A stretch of 62,185 nucleotides of DNA from a virus, in IMG/VR virus record IMGVR_UViG_3300047189_000049, positions 1 through 62,185 of that record; one strand, given 5' to 3'. A program made the translations under genes and the position numbers. The notes under the pieces are model-generated. The model did not search any database and was not told the DNA's origin. It saw only the letters and a list, made by a program, of their open reading frames with translations. How positions within the stretch are numbered: position 1 is the first letter of the stretch; each line of letters opens with the position of its first letter. Positions 40,041 through 47,897 of the stretch are shown one piece after another.

Positions 40041-42214
40041 GGCTGTGCTCCGTCAAATTCCGACGGTGCGGCAGCGCTGATGGCTTCCCCGGGCTTGGCT
40101 TTGCGCAGGCCCTGTTTCTTGGCCTTCGGGTCGTAGATGTCGAGCACGATGACGCCCTGCATCAGCCAGCTTTCGATCAGCCGCTCGGCGATCTCGGGCT
40201 TCACGTCGAAGCGCACGATGTGGGCTACGGCGTAGCGCCCTTCAGTCTTCGCGCGCGCGTTGGGCGACCACGGCCTCTTGTGGTCCCACGCGTCCTGCAT
40301 GGAGTCGAGGATGGCCGTGCAGGTGACGCGGTCGGGCCAGTCACTCTGGGGCGCCGTGGGCATGGCCTCGGCCTTCTCGGCGTACAGGCTGGTGGTGCCC
40401 TTCAGGTCGCCTAGGATGACCTTTCGAAGGCGATAGGGGTCAGCCCAGCCGTCGGCCGCGGCCTTGATCTTCGTGGCCGTGAGGACCCCTGTCTCGGCGC
40501 CCTGCTCGCGCTCGACTTGGAACAGGAAGTCGCCGGCGCCGTCGAAGACCGTGGAGCCGCGCAGGTTGCCCGCACGGCTGGTGTGGTGCACGCCCATCAC
40601 CGTGGCGCCGAAACCCTGCCTGAGGCGGTCACAGGCGCCCACGAAGAGCGTCATGTCCTTCTGCAGGTTCTCGTCGGCGCCCGGCAGCACGCGCGACACC
40701 GTGTCGACGACGATCATGACCGGGGGCGCACCCGCCCGCTCGACCACGCCCTGCACGGTCTTGTACAGGCGCTCGACGTCGCCGGGCTCCATGAAATTCA
40801 TGGACTGCCGGATCAGGTAGAACGGTGATTCGTAAAGCATTTCCGGCTGCCCGCCGAGCTCGCACATGCCCCACGCCATGAGCCTGAACTTGACGTCGCC
40901 GGTGCCCTCGCTGGAGATGTACAGGACGGGGCCATGCTTCAGGATCTTGCGACCCCACCACGACTCGCGCTTGTTCGCGATGGCAAGGGCTAGGCTCAGC
41001 GCGACGAAGGACTTGCCCGTGCCCGGCGCCCCATAGATGAAGCCGAGGCCGTTGTCGATGACCGCGCCCTCGACCAGCCACTCGGGATCCGGCAGATTCA
41101 TCACCTCGCCGACGCTCAGGACCTCGTAGGTGTCGACCAGCGGTGGCCCGAAATCGTCCTCTGAGGCTGTTACAGCACTTTTGGAGCCCTCCGTGGGGGT
41201 GTCACCCCCTGTTGCGTGATCGTGGCGTGCAGGGGCTGTGCCTGCCCATTGCGGGACCTTGGTGTCCCACTGCTGGATGGCGGCGTGCCAGCGCTGGGTG
41301 AATGCGGTGACGCCGCGGCCCTCGCGCTCCAGCAGCATGTGGTTGGGGACGCCGGGCTCGCTGATGCGGGACTTCACGCGGCGCTCGTAGAAGGCGAAGG
41401 CGTCGCGCAGCGCGGACTGCAGCTGGTCGGGGGAGGGGAGGACCGGGGATGCCCGGTAGAGGTCGAGGATGCGCGCCCAGACCACGCGCGCCATGTAGTC
41501 CTCGCGGCCGTCCACGATGGCGCCGAAAGCGTCGGTCGCGGCGGCTGGCGTCGCTGTGCGCTCCGCCGGTCCGGCCGCTCCCGGCGCGCTGTGCTTGCGC
41601 CCGTGGGTGTTGATGACGTCGTCGATGGCCATGGCCAGCCAGTGCGGGACGTCGGCCACCGGGCAGTCCCATGGCGGCAGGAGCCACTCGTAGCGGTCTC
41701 CGGACTCGTGCAGGCTGGGCGGCAGCATGGCGAAGCCGCCCTCGCCGCGGATGTCCACGCCGATGGCCGTCTTGTTCGTGGGCGGGGTCCACACCTCGTA
41801 CTGGGGCGCGCGGAAGAAGTACTGCAGGCCGCCGCCGCCCGTGCGCTGCACCGGGGTCTGGATGGCCTTGCCGTCGTTGTGCTCTTCGAGCAGGGCCTGC
41901 CACCAGCCTTCGGCCTCGGGGTGCTTCTGCGTGTCGAGGTCGAGCACGAAGACGTTGTGGCTGCAGCGGCCGGTGAGCAGCCCCATCTGCATGTTCTGCA
42001 GGCAGTGGCCTTGCGGGCCGTAGAGCGAGTCGAAGTCCTCGTCGCTCATGATCTCGGCCTGCAGGTCGCGCCAGCTGTCGACCGCGGGGCGCTTCCACTG
42101 CTTGCCCGGCTCGGGCCGGTGCGCCGGCACCACCTGCCAGCCCCAGTCCCTGTAGAGGCGCGCGTAGTCCGCGGCGCCCGCGAATTCAGGATCGAATGCG
42201 TCTGCCATTGACAT
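40037..42214 (-). CDS. Primase/helicase (prim-pol plus RepA-like helicase)
   Basis: The 725-residue protein has an N-terminal prim-pol-like region with WGWQVVPAHRPEPGKQW, HNVFVLDLDTQKHPE and TAIGVDIRGEGGFAMLPPS, then a RecA-fold helicase with FIYGAPGTGKSFVALSLALA (about 393) and a Walker B-like PVMIVVDTVSRVLPG, then VMGVHHTSRAGNLRGSTVFD. This is the two-part replication initiator of many podoviruses: primer synthesis followed by unwinding. The start is the ATG at 42214; an ATG two codons later is also possible. No DNA polymerase is present, so host polymerase is probably used. Confidence 0.85.
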   Translation of the reverse strand: MSMADAFDPEFAGAADYARLYRDWGWQVVPAHRPEPGKQWKRPAVDSWRDLQAEIMSDEDFDSLYGPQGHCLQNMQMGLLTGRCSHNVFVLDLDTQKHPEAEGWWQALLEEHNDGKAIQTPVQRTGGGGLQYFFRAPQYEVWTPPTNKTAIGVDIRGEGGFAMLPPSLHESGDRYEWLLPPWDCPVADVPHWLAMAIDDVINTHGRKHSAPGAAGPAERTATPAAATDAFGAIVDGREDYMARVVWARILDLYRASPVLPSPDQLQSALRDAFAFYERRVKSRISEPGVPNHMLLEREGRGVTAFTQRWHAAIQQWDTKVPQWAGTAPARHDHATGGDTPTEGSKSAVTASEDDFGPPLVDTYEVLSVGEVMNLPDPEWLVEGAVIDNGLGFIYGAPGTGKSFVALSLALAIANKRESWWGRKILKHGPVLYISSEGTGDVKFRLMAWGMCELGGQPEMLYESPFYLIRQSMNFMEPGDVERLYKTVQGVVERAGAPPVMIVVDTVSRVLPGADENLQKDMTLFVGACDRLRQGFGATVMGVHHTSRAGNLRGSTVFDGAGDFLFQVEREQGAETGVLTATKIKAAADGWADPYRLRKVILGDLKGTTSLYAEKAEAMPTAPQSDWPDRVTCTAILDSMQDAWDHKRPWSPNARAKTEGRYAVAHIVRFDVKPEIAERLIESWLMQGVIVLDIYDPKAKKQGLRKAKPGEAISAAAPSEFDGAQP

Positions 42215-42221
42215 TGTCCGT

Positions 42222-42241
42222 TGTCGACTCTAATGTCGACT
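42222..42241. promoter_or_regulatory. Direct repeat TGTCGACT x2 (candidate operator)
   Basis: TGTCGACT occurs at 42222-42229 and 42234-42241 with a 12-base period, directly upstream of the primase-helicase start. The core GTCGAC is itself a palindrome. Placement suggests a regulatory site, but no protein is assigned. Confidence 0.3.
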
Positions 42242-42261
42242 GCTCGTGTTTGGTCTGTCTT

Positions 42262-42299
42262 AAAGGGCTCAGCGTTCTCAGCGCTGGGCCCTTTTTATT
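42262..42299. terminator. Rho-independent-type hairpin upstream of the primase-helicase gene
   Basis: Arms 42262-42274 (AAAGGGCTCAGCG) and 42282-42294 pair over 13 bp with one G-U and a 7-base loop. The rightward RNA is followed by TTTTTATTA, the leftward RNA only by TTTAAG. Since local transcription is leftward, it may be a weak attenuator there or a block for rightward RNA. Confidence 0.5.
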
Positions 42300-42302
42300 A
42301 TA

Positions 42303-42593
42303 CTAAGCTTCGCCCGTCAAGCCCGCGAGCTGCCAGTGCCTCGTGAGGAAGTCGTCGAGCTCCTCGACGGGCAGCATGCAGCCCGGCGCGGTGCGCCAGC
42401 ACACGCGGCCGCGGACGTGCAGGTAGACGTAGCGCTTTTCGGCCGGCGCCGGCATGTACCAGACACCGTGAACCTCATTAGGCTCAGGCAGGACCCTGAC
42501 GATCTCCACGTCCAGCGGCAGCATGCCGAGGTCGCGCAGCTTCGCCAGCGGCACGCGGATCGCCTGATCCCTTACTCCATCAGGGAGGCTCAC
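42303..42593 (-). CDS. Hypothetical protein
   Basis: The 96-residue protein starts at the GTG at 42593, overlapping the resolvase stop by GTGA; the upstream part of the frame lies inside the resolvase gene and is not used. It reads SLPDGVRDQAIRVPLAKLRD, then PLDVEIVRVLPEPNEVHGVW and ends WQLAGLTGEA. It is alpha/beta, with no recognised family. Confidence 0.6.
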   Translation of the reverse strand: MSLPDGVRDQAIRVPLAKLRDLGMLPLDVEIVRVLPEPNEVHGVWYMPAPAEKRYVYLHVRGRVCWRTAPGCMLPVEELDDFLTRHWQLAGLTGEA

Positions 42594-43117
42594 ATAGCCG
42601 CCAGCGCGCCCTCGCGCTTCACCGTGTTCAGCGACGGACCTATAACACCTAGGCCATATACACATAGCAAAGATGCATCAGCGCGTCCGTCGTGCTTCTT
42701 GAGGCCGAAGTACTCGGTGAAGGCGGGGAAGAGCTGCTGGGCACGCAGGCGCGCGCCGTCCTTGCCGTCGCGGCTGCCCGTGGCCTTCTGCCATGCCTGC
42801 GGCGTCACGATGTCGGTGGAGATGCGCATCGCCGCGAGCACGCCTTCCACGATGCCAGCGCTGCGGCCGAACGCGAACATCGATGTGACGCCCTGCCCGG
42901 GCATGGCGCCGACGCGCTCGAAGAACGCGCGCGCCTCCAGTTGGTCGGTGCGGTTGCGCACGATGTCGGCGATGCCCGCCGCGCTGACCTCGCGCTTCTT
43001 CTTGCCGTTGCGCACGATCTCATTGACGGGCATGTCGTAGACCCACAGGTACTGGGCCTCGGTGTCGTAGAACGCGAGCGCCCCGGACGCGCCGGGGTCG
43101 ATTCCTAGAATAATCAA
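42590..43117 (-). CDS. RuvC-like Holliday-junction resolvase
   Basis: The 175-residue protein opens MIILGIDPGASGALAFYDTE, the first RuvC/RNase H-fold strand with catalytic Asp (IDPGASGALA). Further elements are ARAFFERVGAMPGQGVTSMF (Glu of the second motif), GRSAGIVEGVLAAM and a final HDGRADASLLCVYGLG holding the last acidic residues. Such phage enzymes resolve branched replication intermediates before packaging. It is co-translated with the HNH gene upstream by ATGA. Confidence 0.8.
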   Translation of the reverse strand: MIILGIDPGASGALAFYDTEAQYLWVYDMPVNEIVRNGKKKREVSAAGIADIVRNRTDQLEARAFFERVGAMPGQGVTSMFAFGRSAGIVEGVLAAMRISTDIVTPQAWQKATGSRDGKDGARLRAQQLFPAFTEYFGLKKHDGRADASLLCVYGLGVIGPSLNTVKREGALAAM

Positions 43118-43638
43118 GATGTTACTCCTGTAGCTATATGTGATCGTGAGAGAATGCTGGCGGTTCTTTCGTGGATATTAAAAATCTCGGCTAGATCCCG
43201 TACCTTGATACCACCTCTCCTGAGCAAAACTATTTCGATACGGTCATGTGCGGACAGCTTCGAGTTTGGGTGCGCTGAACCACGCATTACTCTTGCGCCA
43301 TCGGCCCCTAATCCACCTTTCCTTCCTTTCGCAACGCGATCATTGATGTTGTCTTGGTTAGTCCCAAGAAAAAGATGCTCTGGATTTACGCATGGCGGAT
43401 TGTCACACCTGTGCAGGACGTGCATTCCGCAAGGAACTTCGCCACGATGAATGGACCAAGACACCCTATGCGCTAGGACTCCGCGAGACTTTCGACCGCC
43501 AATTTTTGTGCACCCATATCCTTGTTTATTTCTATAACCCTCCCAAATCCAGCACCCTTCTGAGCGAACAACGTGACGCTCGAATATTTCTCTTGCGGAA
43601 CTGATTCTCCTGCCGTTGGATGACTTAGTTGGTCTCAT
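43114..43638 (-). CDS. HNH endonuclease with C-terminal helix-turn-helix
   Basis: The 174-residue protein from the ATG at 43638 begins MRPTKSSNGRRISSAREIFE. The HNH core is GCWIWEGYRNKQGYGCTKIG, then AHRVSWSIHRGEVPCGMHVL, HRCDNPPCVNPEHLFLGTNQ and DNINDRVAKGRKGG. The C-terminal part (KLSAHDRIEIVLLRRGGIKV, then LAEIFNIHERTASILSRSHI) is a DNA-binding helix-turn-helix. It is more AT-rich than neighbours and sits between the resolvase and small genes, typical of a homing endonuclease. It does not interrupt any gene. Confidence 0.85.
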   Translation of the reverse strand: MRPTKSSNGRRISSAREIFERHVVRSEGCWIWEGYRNKQGYGCTKIGGRKSRGVLAHRVSWSIHRGEVPCGMHVLHRCDNPPCVNPEHLFLGTNQDNINDRVAKGRKGGLGADGARVMRGSAHPNSKLSAHDRIEIVLLRRGGIKVRDLAEIFNIHERTASILSRSHIATGVTS

Positions 43639-43640
43639 AG

Positions 43641-43850
43641 CTAGTTTTCGTAGGTGAAGTGTCGGAACAGGTTGTTGCGCTGGATGAACGTCTCGACGTG
43701 GTGCGCATCGACCGTGCCACCCATGACCCATATCATGAGCTGGCAAAGCTGAACGCTCTCTGTGGGCGTAAGGTCCTCGCGCGGCAGCAAACGCCTGCCA
43801 TTCGTGTCCTTGAACGCGAAAGGCATTTCGATACGCCCGTCGATACTCAT
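43641..43850 (-). CDS. Small hypothetical protein, paralogue of the gene at 44064-44399
   Basis: This 69-residue protein reads MSIDGRIEMPFAFKDTNGRR, then LLPREDLTPTESVQLCQLMI and ends NNLFRHFTYEN. The order PR-D-TP-E...L...M...RHF matches the C-terminal half of the gene at 44064-44399, so these are duplicates. It overlaps the 74-residue gene by ATGA. Confidence 0.6.
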   Translation of the reverse strand: MSIDGRIEMPFAFKDTNGRRLLPREDLTPTESVQLCQLMIWVMGGTVDAHHVETFIQRNNLFRHFTYEN

Positions 43851-44071
43851 GGCAGGTCGATGCTCGCTACAGGGATGTGGGCGATGTCCATGTGAAGCGT
43901 GGCGTCGCGGTCGTTGCCACTGAGCTTCATCATGTGGTTGAAGGCGTCGACAGCGAACTGCGCGGGGTCGCTGCCGCCAAAGCTCACGTGGAAGCTCACT
44001 ACGTTAACGCTTGCCTCCTTCAGGTTCTTCTCCGCCAGATCGCGGATGGCCTGCTCCTGTGCGCTAGTCAC
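43847..44071 (-). CDS. Hypothetical helical protein
   Basis: The 74-residue protein uses a GTG start at 44071 and reads TSAQEQAIRDLAEKNLKEAS, then VNVVSFHVSFGGSDPAQFAV and ends HIPVASIDLP. It overlaps its neighbours at both ends. The function is unknown. Confidence 0.6.
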   Translation of the reverse strand: MTSAQEQAIRDLAEKNLKEASVNVVSFHVSFGGSDPAQFAVDAFNHMMKLSGNDRDATLHMDIAHIPVASIDLP

Positions 44072-44399
44072 GCGACAGGCTCCCGAAGTGCCGCTGCAGG
44101 CCGTGCAGGCGCACGTAGCCCTGATAGTCGTGCGGAGTGTGCAGGACGCCGTGCGCGAGCATCACGGCGAGGTGCGCGGCTTCCACCGGCGTCATGTCGT
44201 CGCGCGGGTTGAACCTGCCGAAGGGCTCGATGACGAGGGAGGGGAGGGGCGGCTTGGCGTCGCAGAAGCCGAACGCCATCTCGACGGGCAGAGAGACCAG
44301 CTCCATCTCGCGCGGCATGTGGCCGGGGATGCCGAAGAGGTCCTCGCCGGACAGCTCGCTGCCCAGCATGGACAGGAAGTCTTTGAGATCACTTGCCAT
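44064..44399 (-). CDS. Hypothetical protein, first gene of the leftward replication operon
   Basis: The 111-residue protein reads ASDLKDFLSMLGSELSGEDL, then FGIPGHMPREMELVSLPVEM and FNPRDDMTPVEAAHLAVMLA. Its C-terminal half resembles the gene at 43641-43850. It starts 30 bases downstream of a well-formed leftward promoter (44429-44457), with ATG at 44399. The function is unknown. Confidence 0.65.
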   Translation of the reverse strand: MASDLKDFLSMLGSELSGEDLFGIPGHMPREMELVSLPVEMAFGFCDAKPPLPSLVIEPFGRFNPRDDMTPVEAAHLAVMLAHGVLHTPHDYQGYVRLHGLQRHFGSLSRD

Positions 44400-44428
44400 A
44401 ATCAGTCTCCGAGAGTTGTGGAGCCTCC

Positions 44429-44457
44429 GTTCTACAAGCCGGCGCCCGGGGAGTCAA
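44429..44457 (-). promoter_or_regulatory. Leftward sigma70 promoter of the replication operon
   Basis: On the minus strand TTGACT (44452-44457), 17-base spacer and TAGAAC (44429-44434). It drives the leftward cluster starting with the gene at 44399 and is divergent, at eight bases, from the rightward promoter beginning at 44465. Confidence 0.7.
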
Positions 44458-44464
44458 GGTGGTG

Positions 44465-44493
44465 TTGACAGGAGGGTGTTTCTGCCATAGACT
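44465..44493 (+). promoter_or_regulatory. Rightward early promoter 1
   Basis: TTGACA (44465-44470), 17-base spacer and TAGACT (44488-44493). A leader with CAACCGATGGAGACCGATATG-like sequence follows, repeated before two other genes. It heads the rightward early region. Confidence 0.8.
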
Positions 44494-44529
44494 ATCCCCA
44501 CTGACCGATCACAACCGATGGAGACCGAT

Positions 44530-44901
44530 ATGACCACCACCCCCAAGTTGACCCCCGCGCAGATCGCCGAGCTCGTTGCGCGCGCCCACGTCGAGGGCCA
44601 TGCGGCCGCCACTGCTGCGGTGCCGACCCCGATGATCGTCTCGGACAGCAAGACCGAGTACTTCGTCTCCGAGGGCCCCTGCGGCTTCGCGTGGGTCAGC
44701 ATCAAGCCGGCCAACAGCGCGGTTGCCAAGTATCTCGTCGCCGCCGGCCGCGCCCGCAAGAACTCGTACGAGGGCGGCGTGCAGATCCGGGTCAGCGACT
44801 ACGGCCAGAGCATCGCGCGCAAGGAAGCCTACGCCCGCGCGTACGCCGAGGTCCTGAGCGGCGCCGGCATCCGGGCGTACTCCGCTTCACGGATGGATTG
44901 A
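44530..44901 (+). CDS. Early hypothetical protein
   Basis: The 123-residue protein starts at the ATG at 44530, preceded by GGAG in GGAGACCGAT; the ATG four codons upstream lies in the shared leader. It reads TTTPKLTPAQIAELVARAHV, then FVSEGPCGFAWVSIKPANSA and SYEGGVQIRVSDYGQSIARK. The C-terminal part alternates Ala/Tyr in helices. It is the first gene of the rightward early region, and its function is unknown. Confidence 0.65.
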   Translation: MTTTPKLTPAQIAELVARAHVEGHAAATAAVPTPMIVSDSKTEYFVSEGPCGFAWVSIKPANSAVAKYLVAAGRARKNSYEGGVQIRVSDYGQSIARKEAYARAYAEVLSGAGIRAYSASRMD

Positions 44902-44926
44902 CACCCGGATGTTTCTGCCTTAACCT
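44898..44926 (+). promoter_or_regulatory. Rightward early promoter 2
   Basis: TTGACA (44898-44903), 17-base spacer and TAACCT (44921-44926). The first bases of the spacer, CCCGG, are shared with promoter 3 at 47898. It overlaps the stop of the preceding gene. Confidence 0.75.
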
Positions 44927-44962
44927 GTCTGCACTGACCGCAAACAACCGATGGAGACCGAC

Positions 44963-45169
44963 ATGAGCCAGCCCTACTACATCGCCGTCCGCAAGTCCGA
45001 CGGGAAGTTCATCAGCAGCCCATACGGGGATATCTGCTCTGAATACCCGGACGCGTGCCAGTTCTCCTCAGGGCGCCGCGCCATGTACGCCATACGCGAT
45101 GGCGAGCACGAGGCCTCCGACTTCAACATCATCACGACCGACGCATACCAGAACGGAGATTTCTCATGA
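44963..45169 (+). CDS. Small early protein
   Basis: This 68-residue protein reads MSQPYYIAVRKSDGKFISSP, then YGDICSEYPDACQFSSGRRA and ends DAYQNGDFS. It starts at the ATG at 44963 with GGAGACCGAC upstream. It overlaps the next gene by ATGA. The function is unknown. Confidence 0.6.
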   Translation: MSQPYYIAVRKSDGKFISSPYGDICSEYPDACQFSSGRRAMYAIRDGEHEASDFNIITTDAYQNGDFS

Positions 45170-45888
45170 AAAAGTCCGACATCATCTCCGCCCCCGCCCT
45201 CGACCACGACGCCATGATGTTGCGCGAGTACAAGTGCGGCGTCGGCGACATCGGTCGCAAGGACCGCCTCGTCGTCGCCAACCTGATCGCGCACATGGAG
45301 CGTCGCGGCTGGCACCTGCACAGCGTGTACGACGGCGAGGAGACCACGCGCGTCGCGACCGCCAAGGAAGCGATGGAGCTCGTCTTCAACCTCGACGAAG
45401 CCAGCCTGCGCTTTGACAAGGGGTCGCGAGAAACCCGGCATGGCGCCGCCCTCGTCATGGGAAACAGCGGCTACGACGTCGTCAGTGACTGGAGCTACGC
45501 AGTCGGAGACACCGACGGCTTCAGCGCTGACATGGACGCCTTCGACGCCGAGGCCGTGCTCGAGGCCTACGATGTCATGGCGCGCGACACCGTGGCTCTC
45601 GTATCGCGCATGGCCACCGTGCTGGCCTCGCTGGCCGATGCCGTGGAGGCGCTGGACGGCACGAGCGTGGAGAACGAGAGGATCGTCGACGCCTACCGCA
45701 AGCTCATGGCGGACCTACGCGACGCCCTGAGATCTAGTGGATATTGCGTCAACGACGCCAGCGCCCAGATCATGAGAGAGCGGCTGCTGGAGCGCACGTG
45801 GGACGCGGGGTCCATCGAGGAGATTCGCTCGGTGTGCGCGGAGATCATCGAGCGCATGTCGCTTGCTAGCTTTGGAACGCACTCGTGA
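45166..45888 (+). CDS. Early hypothetical protein (240 residues)
   Basis: The protein begins MKKSDIISAPALDHDAMMLR and reads VVANLIAHMERRGWHLHSVY, then FNLDEASLRFDKGSRETRHG and helical stretches (ARDTVALVSRMATVLASLAD). The ATG at 45166 overlaps the upstream stop by ATGA; longer frames upstream are not protein-like. It is acidic and mainly helical. No family is recognised. Confidence 0.65.
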   Translation: MKKSDIISAPALDHDAMMLREYKCGVGDIGRKDRLVVANLIAHMERRGWHLHSVYDGEETTRVATAKEAMELVFNLDEASLRFDKGSRETRHGAALVMGNSGYDVVSDWSYAVGDTDGFSADMDAFDAEAVLEAYDVMARDTVALVSRMATVLASLADAVEALDGTSVENERIVDAYRKLMADLRDALRSSGYCVNDASAQIMRERLLERTWDAGSIEEIRSVCAEIIERMSLASFGTHS

Positions 45889-46175
45889 TCGTCTACATTG
45901 TCAGCCTGAAATGCGGCACCGTCATGGGGTGCGAGTCGAGCTGCAACAGCGCCATGAGTTTTGGGCGCAGTCTCGAAGAGCCGTTCGCCGTCGACCGCTT
46001 GAGCGTGAATCTTAGTAAGGAACACGTTGACGTCGTCACGGCTCGTCTCGCTGACGCCCTTGACGGATTCGTGCGCGAGATTGCGCGCGTCTACGAAACT
46101 CCTGTTGACAGTCTGCAGAAACAGCCTCAAGATGTACTCGTCGACAAACCCACACCTACGGAAAACCAGACATGA
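45885..46175 (+). CDS. Small early protein
   Basis: The 96-residue protein uses a GTG at 45885 overlapping the upstream stop (GTGA). It reads IVYIVSLKCGTVMGCESSCN, then RLADALDGFVREIARVYETP and ends PTPTENQT. It has three cysteines near the N-terminus. The function is unknown; the start is uncertain because the frame has several alternative Met codons. Confidence 0.5.
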   Translation: MIVYIVSLKCGTVMGCESSCNSAMSFGRSLEEPFAVDRLSVNLSKEHVDVVTARLADALDGFVREIARVYETPVDSLQKQPQDVLVDKPTPTENQT

Positions 46176-46402
46176 AACTCGACGTCAAATCCGCAGCAGC
46201 AATCGTTGCTCTGGGAATCATCCTCTCAATCTGCATCCTTGCCTCTGGATGCGCTACGCCGCCGGCGAAGCCACAGCTGGCGCCATTCGAGCGCTGCATG
46301 GAGTCGGTGGGCAAGACCTTCTACTACACCTCGGATCGTGTGAGCGCCGCCAACTGGTGCGCGGGCCACGACAACGGCGGTATCAAGGAGCAGGTCAAGT
46401 GA
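46172..46402 (+). CDS. Small lipoprotein
   Basis: The 76-residue protein begins MKLDVKSAAAIVALGIILSI and then CILASGCATPPAKPQ, a lipobox L-A-S-G-C: a Lys-containing n-region, hydrophobic core and acylated Cys near residue 27. The mature part has FYYTSDRVSAANWCAGHDNG. It is expected to be anchored in the inner or outer membrane. Early-expressed phage lipoproteins often block receptor use or superinfection, which is the leading but unproved role here. Confidence 0.75.
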   Translation: MKLDVKSAAAIVALGIILSICILASGCATPPAKPQLAPFERCMESVGKTFYYTSDRVSAANWCAGHDNGGIKEQVK

Positions 46403-47607
46403 GCGCCATCAACGAGTTAGGCGCGCCGGAGGCGTTGCCGGTAGCTGTGCGCGCCCAGCAGGCGCTTCAGCAGGTCACCACCAAGGAACTGCTGGTTGAT
46501 CTGGTCGCCAAGACCACCGACATCATCGCCATCAGCGACAAGGCGGGACGCGAGATGGTCCACCGCGCGATGATGGTCCTCAAGGGCACGCGCGTCTCCA
46601 TCGAGAAGGCCGGCAAGGCCGCGCGCGACGACGCCACGAAGTTCAGCAAGGCCGTCATCGCCGAGGAGGCCGCGCTGGTGGCCATCCTCGACCCCGAGGA
46701 GACGCGCCTGCAGAAGCTGCGCGACGACTTCGACGCCGCCGAGGAGCTGGAGCGCCAGCGCCGGCTTGAAGCCGAGCGGGCCCGCCAGCGCCAGATTCAG
46801 GAGCGCATCGACGTCATCGTGAACACGCCGGCAAGTGTGATGCTGCAGGACGTCCCCGCGATGGAGCGGGCACTGGCACTTCTGTCGGCGCTGGACCTCG
46901 GGGAGTCCGCCGGCACCGCCTCGTTCGGCGAGCGCCTCGGCGACGCCCGGCTCGCGCACAGCAGCGCCGTACATCGGCTCACCGGCATGATCGCAGCGAA
47001 GCGCGATGCCATTGCCGAGGAGGCCCGGCGCCGCGAGGAGATGGCCGCCGAGGAAGCCCGGCTCGCCGCCGAGCGCGCCCGGCTGAAGGCCGAGGAAGAG
47101 GCCATCCGGCAGGCCGCTGACGCCGAGCGGGAGCGCCTGAACCGCCGGCGCGAGATCGAGGCGCAGCACGCCGCCCGGGAGCGCGCCGCCGCGGCCGCCG
47201 AGGCCGAGCGCCTGCGGCTGGAGGCCGCGCGCATCGAGACCGAGCGCGCCGTGCAGCAGGCTGAGTTCGACCGCCAGCGCCGCGAGTTCGAGGCCGCCAA
47301 GGAAGCCTTCAGGAAGGCGCAGGAGGCGCTCAACTCGCCTCCAGTGGCGGTTTATCGGCAACCAGACCCGGAAGTCGCCACTACTGGCGAGTGCCGCGCC
47401 ACGGGGCTGCTGGAGACGCTCAGCGAGGCGGTAGAAGACGGTCCCGTGGCCGAGGTGCGGGACTGCGTGACTCCGACTCAGGCTGAGCCCGAGATGGTCT
47501 CGCCGCCGCGCTACGAGATGTTCCGCGCCGACGTGGCGGGGCTCTACGGTGTCGACGAGTCCATCGTGGACCTGTGGGTCAGCTGCTTCGCGAAAGACCT
47601 GCCATGA
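46399..47607 (+). CDS. Coiled-coil protein of the early region
   Basis: The 402-residue protein starts at a GTG (46399) overlapping the lipoprotein stop (GTGA). It reads SAINELGAPEALPVAVRAQQ, then AISDKAGREMVHRAMMVLKG, and from about residue 110 to 310 it is a strongly charged coiled coil (EEARLAAERARLKAEEEAIR; RERAAAAAEAERLRLEAARI). Similar coiled-coil genes often accompany phage nucleases in recombination modules. Its C-terminal part is more globular (YEMFRADVAGLYGVDESIVD). Confidence 0.65.
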   Translation: MSAINELGAPEALPVAVRAQQALQQVTTKELLVDLVAKTTDIIAISDKAGREMVHRAMMVLKGTRVSIEKAGKAARDDATKFSKAVIAEEAALVAILDPEETRLQKLRDDFDAAEELERQRRLEAERARQRQIQERIDVIVNTPASVMLQDVPAMERALALLSALDLGESAGTASFGERLGDARLAHSSAVHRLTGMIAAKRDAIAEEARRREEMAAEEARLAAERARLKAEEEAIRQAADAERERLNRRREIEAQHAARERAAAAAEAERLRLEAARIETERAVQQAEFDRQRREFEAAKEAFRKAQEALNSPPVAVYRQPDPEVATTGECRATGLLETLSEAVEDGPVAEVRDCVTPTQAEPEMVSPPRYEMFRADVAGLYGVDESIVDLWVSCFAKDLP

Positions 47608-47891
47608 GCCTCTTCCGCCAGTTCCCGCAGCCCCAGCTCACGGACGCCGACGTCCAGCTGTGCGAGCGCTGGAAGGCTGACCCGGGCATGCCGGGCAGCA
47701 TCGCCAAGGCATGCCTGCGGCTCGGTGTTATGACAGCGCGGCAGCGCGCCGTGCTCTGGGACGCCGATGGCGGTGGGTTCAGGGCCCGCCGCGGGCGCCG
47801 CGGGCATGACCCGTACGCCGATCTCGACTTCGACGAAGAGCATGATGCCGACCTGCGCGAATGCTTCGGCCGCGACTGGGGCGACCTGTAG
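47604..47891 (+). CDS. Small early protein
   Basis: This 95-residue protein starts at the ATG at 47604 (ATGA overlap). It reads SLFRQFPQPQLTDADVQLCE, then GSIAKACLRLGVMTARQRAV and ends CFGRDWGDL. It is acidic and helical at the end. The function is unknown. Confidence 0.6.
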   Translation: MSLFRQFPQPQLTDADVQLCERWKADPGMPGSIAKACLRLGVMTARQRAVLWDADGGGFRARRGRRGHDPYADLDFDEEHDADLRECFGRDWGDL

Positions 47892-47897
47892 GGGGTA

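Noticed and set aside
42222-42241. Repressor-operator of a lysogeny switch
   Set aside because: The TGTCGACT repeats exist, but no CI/Cro pair or integrase is found; kept only as a low-confidence regulatory site.
46103-46131. TTGACA inside the gene at 45885-46175
   Set aside because: The best -10 at the right spacing (CAAGAT) is poor and lies within a coding frame.
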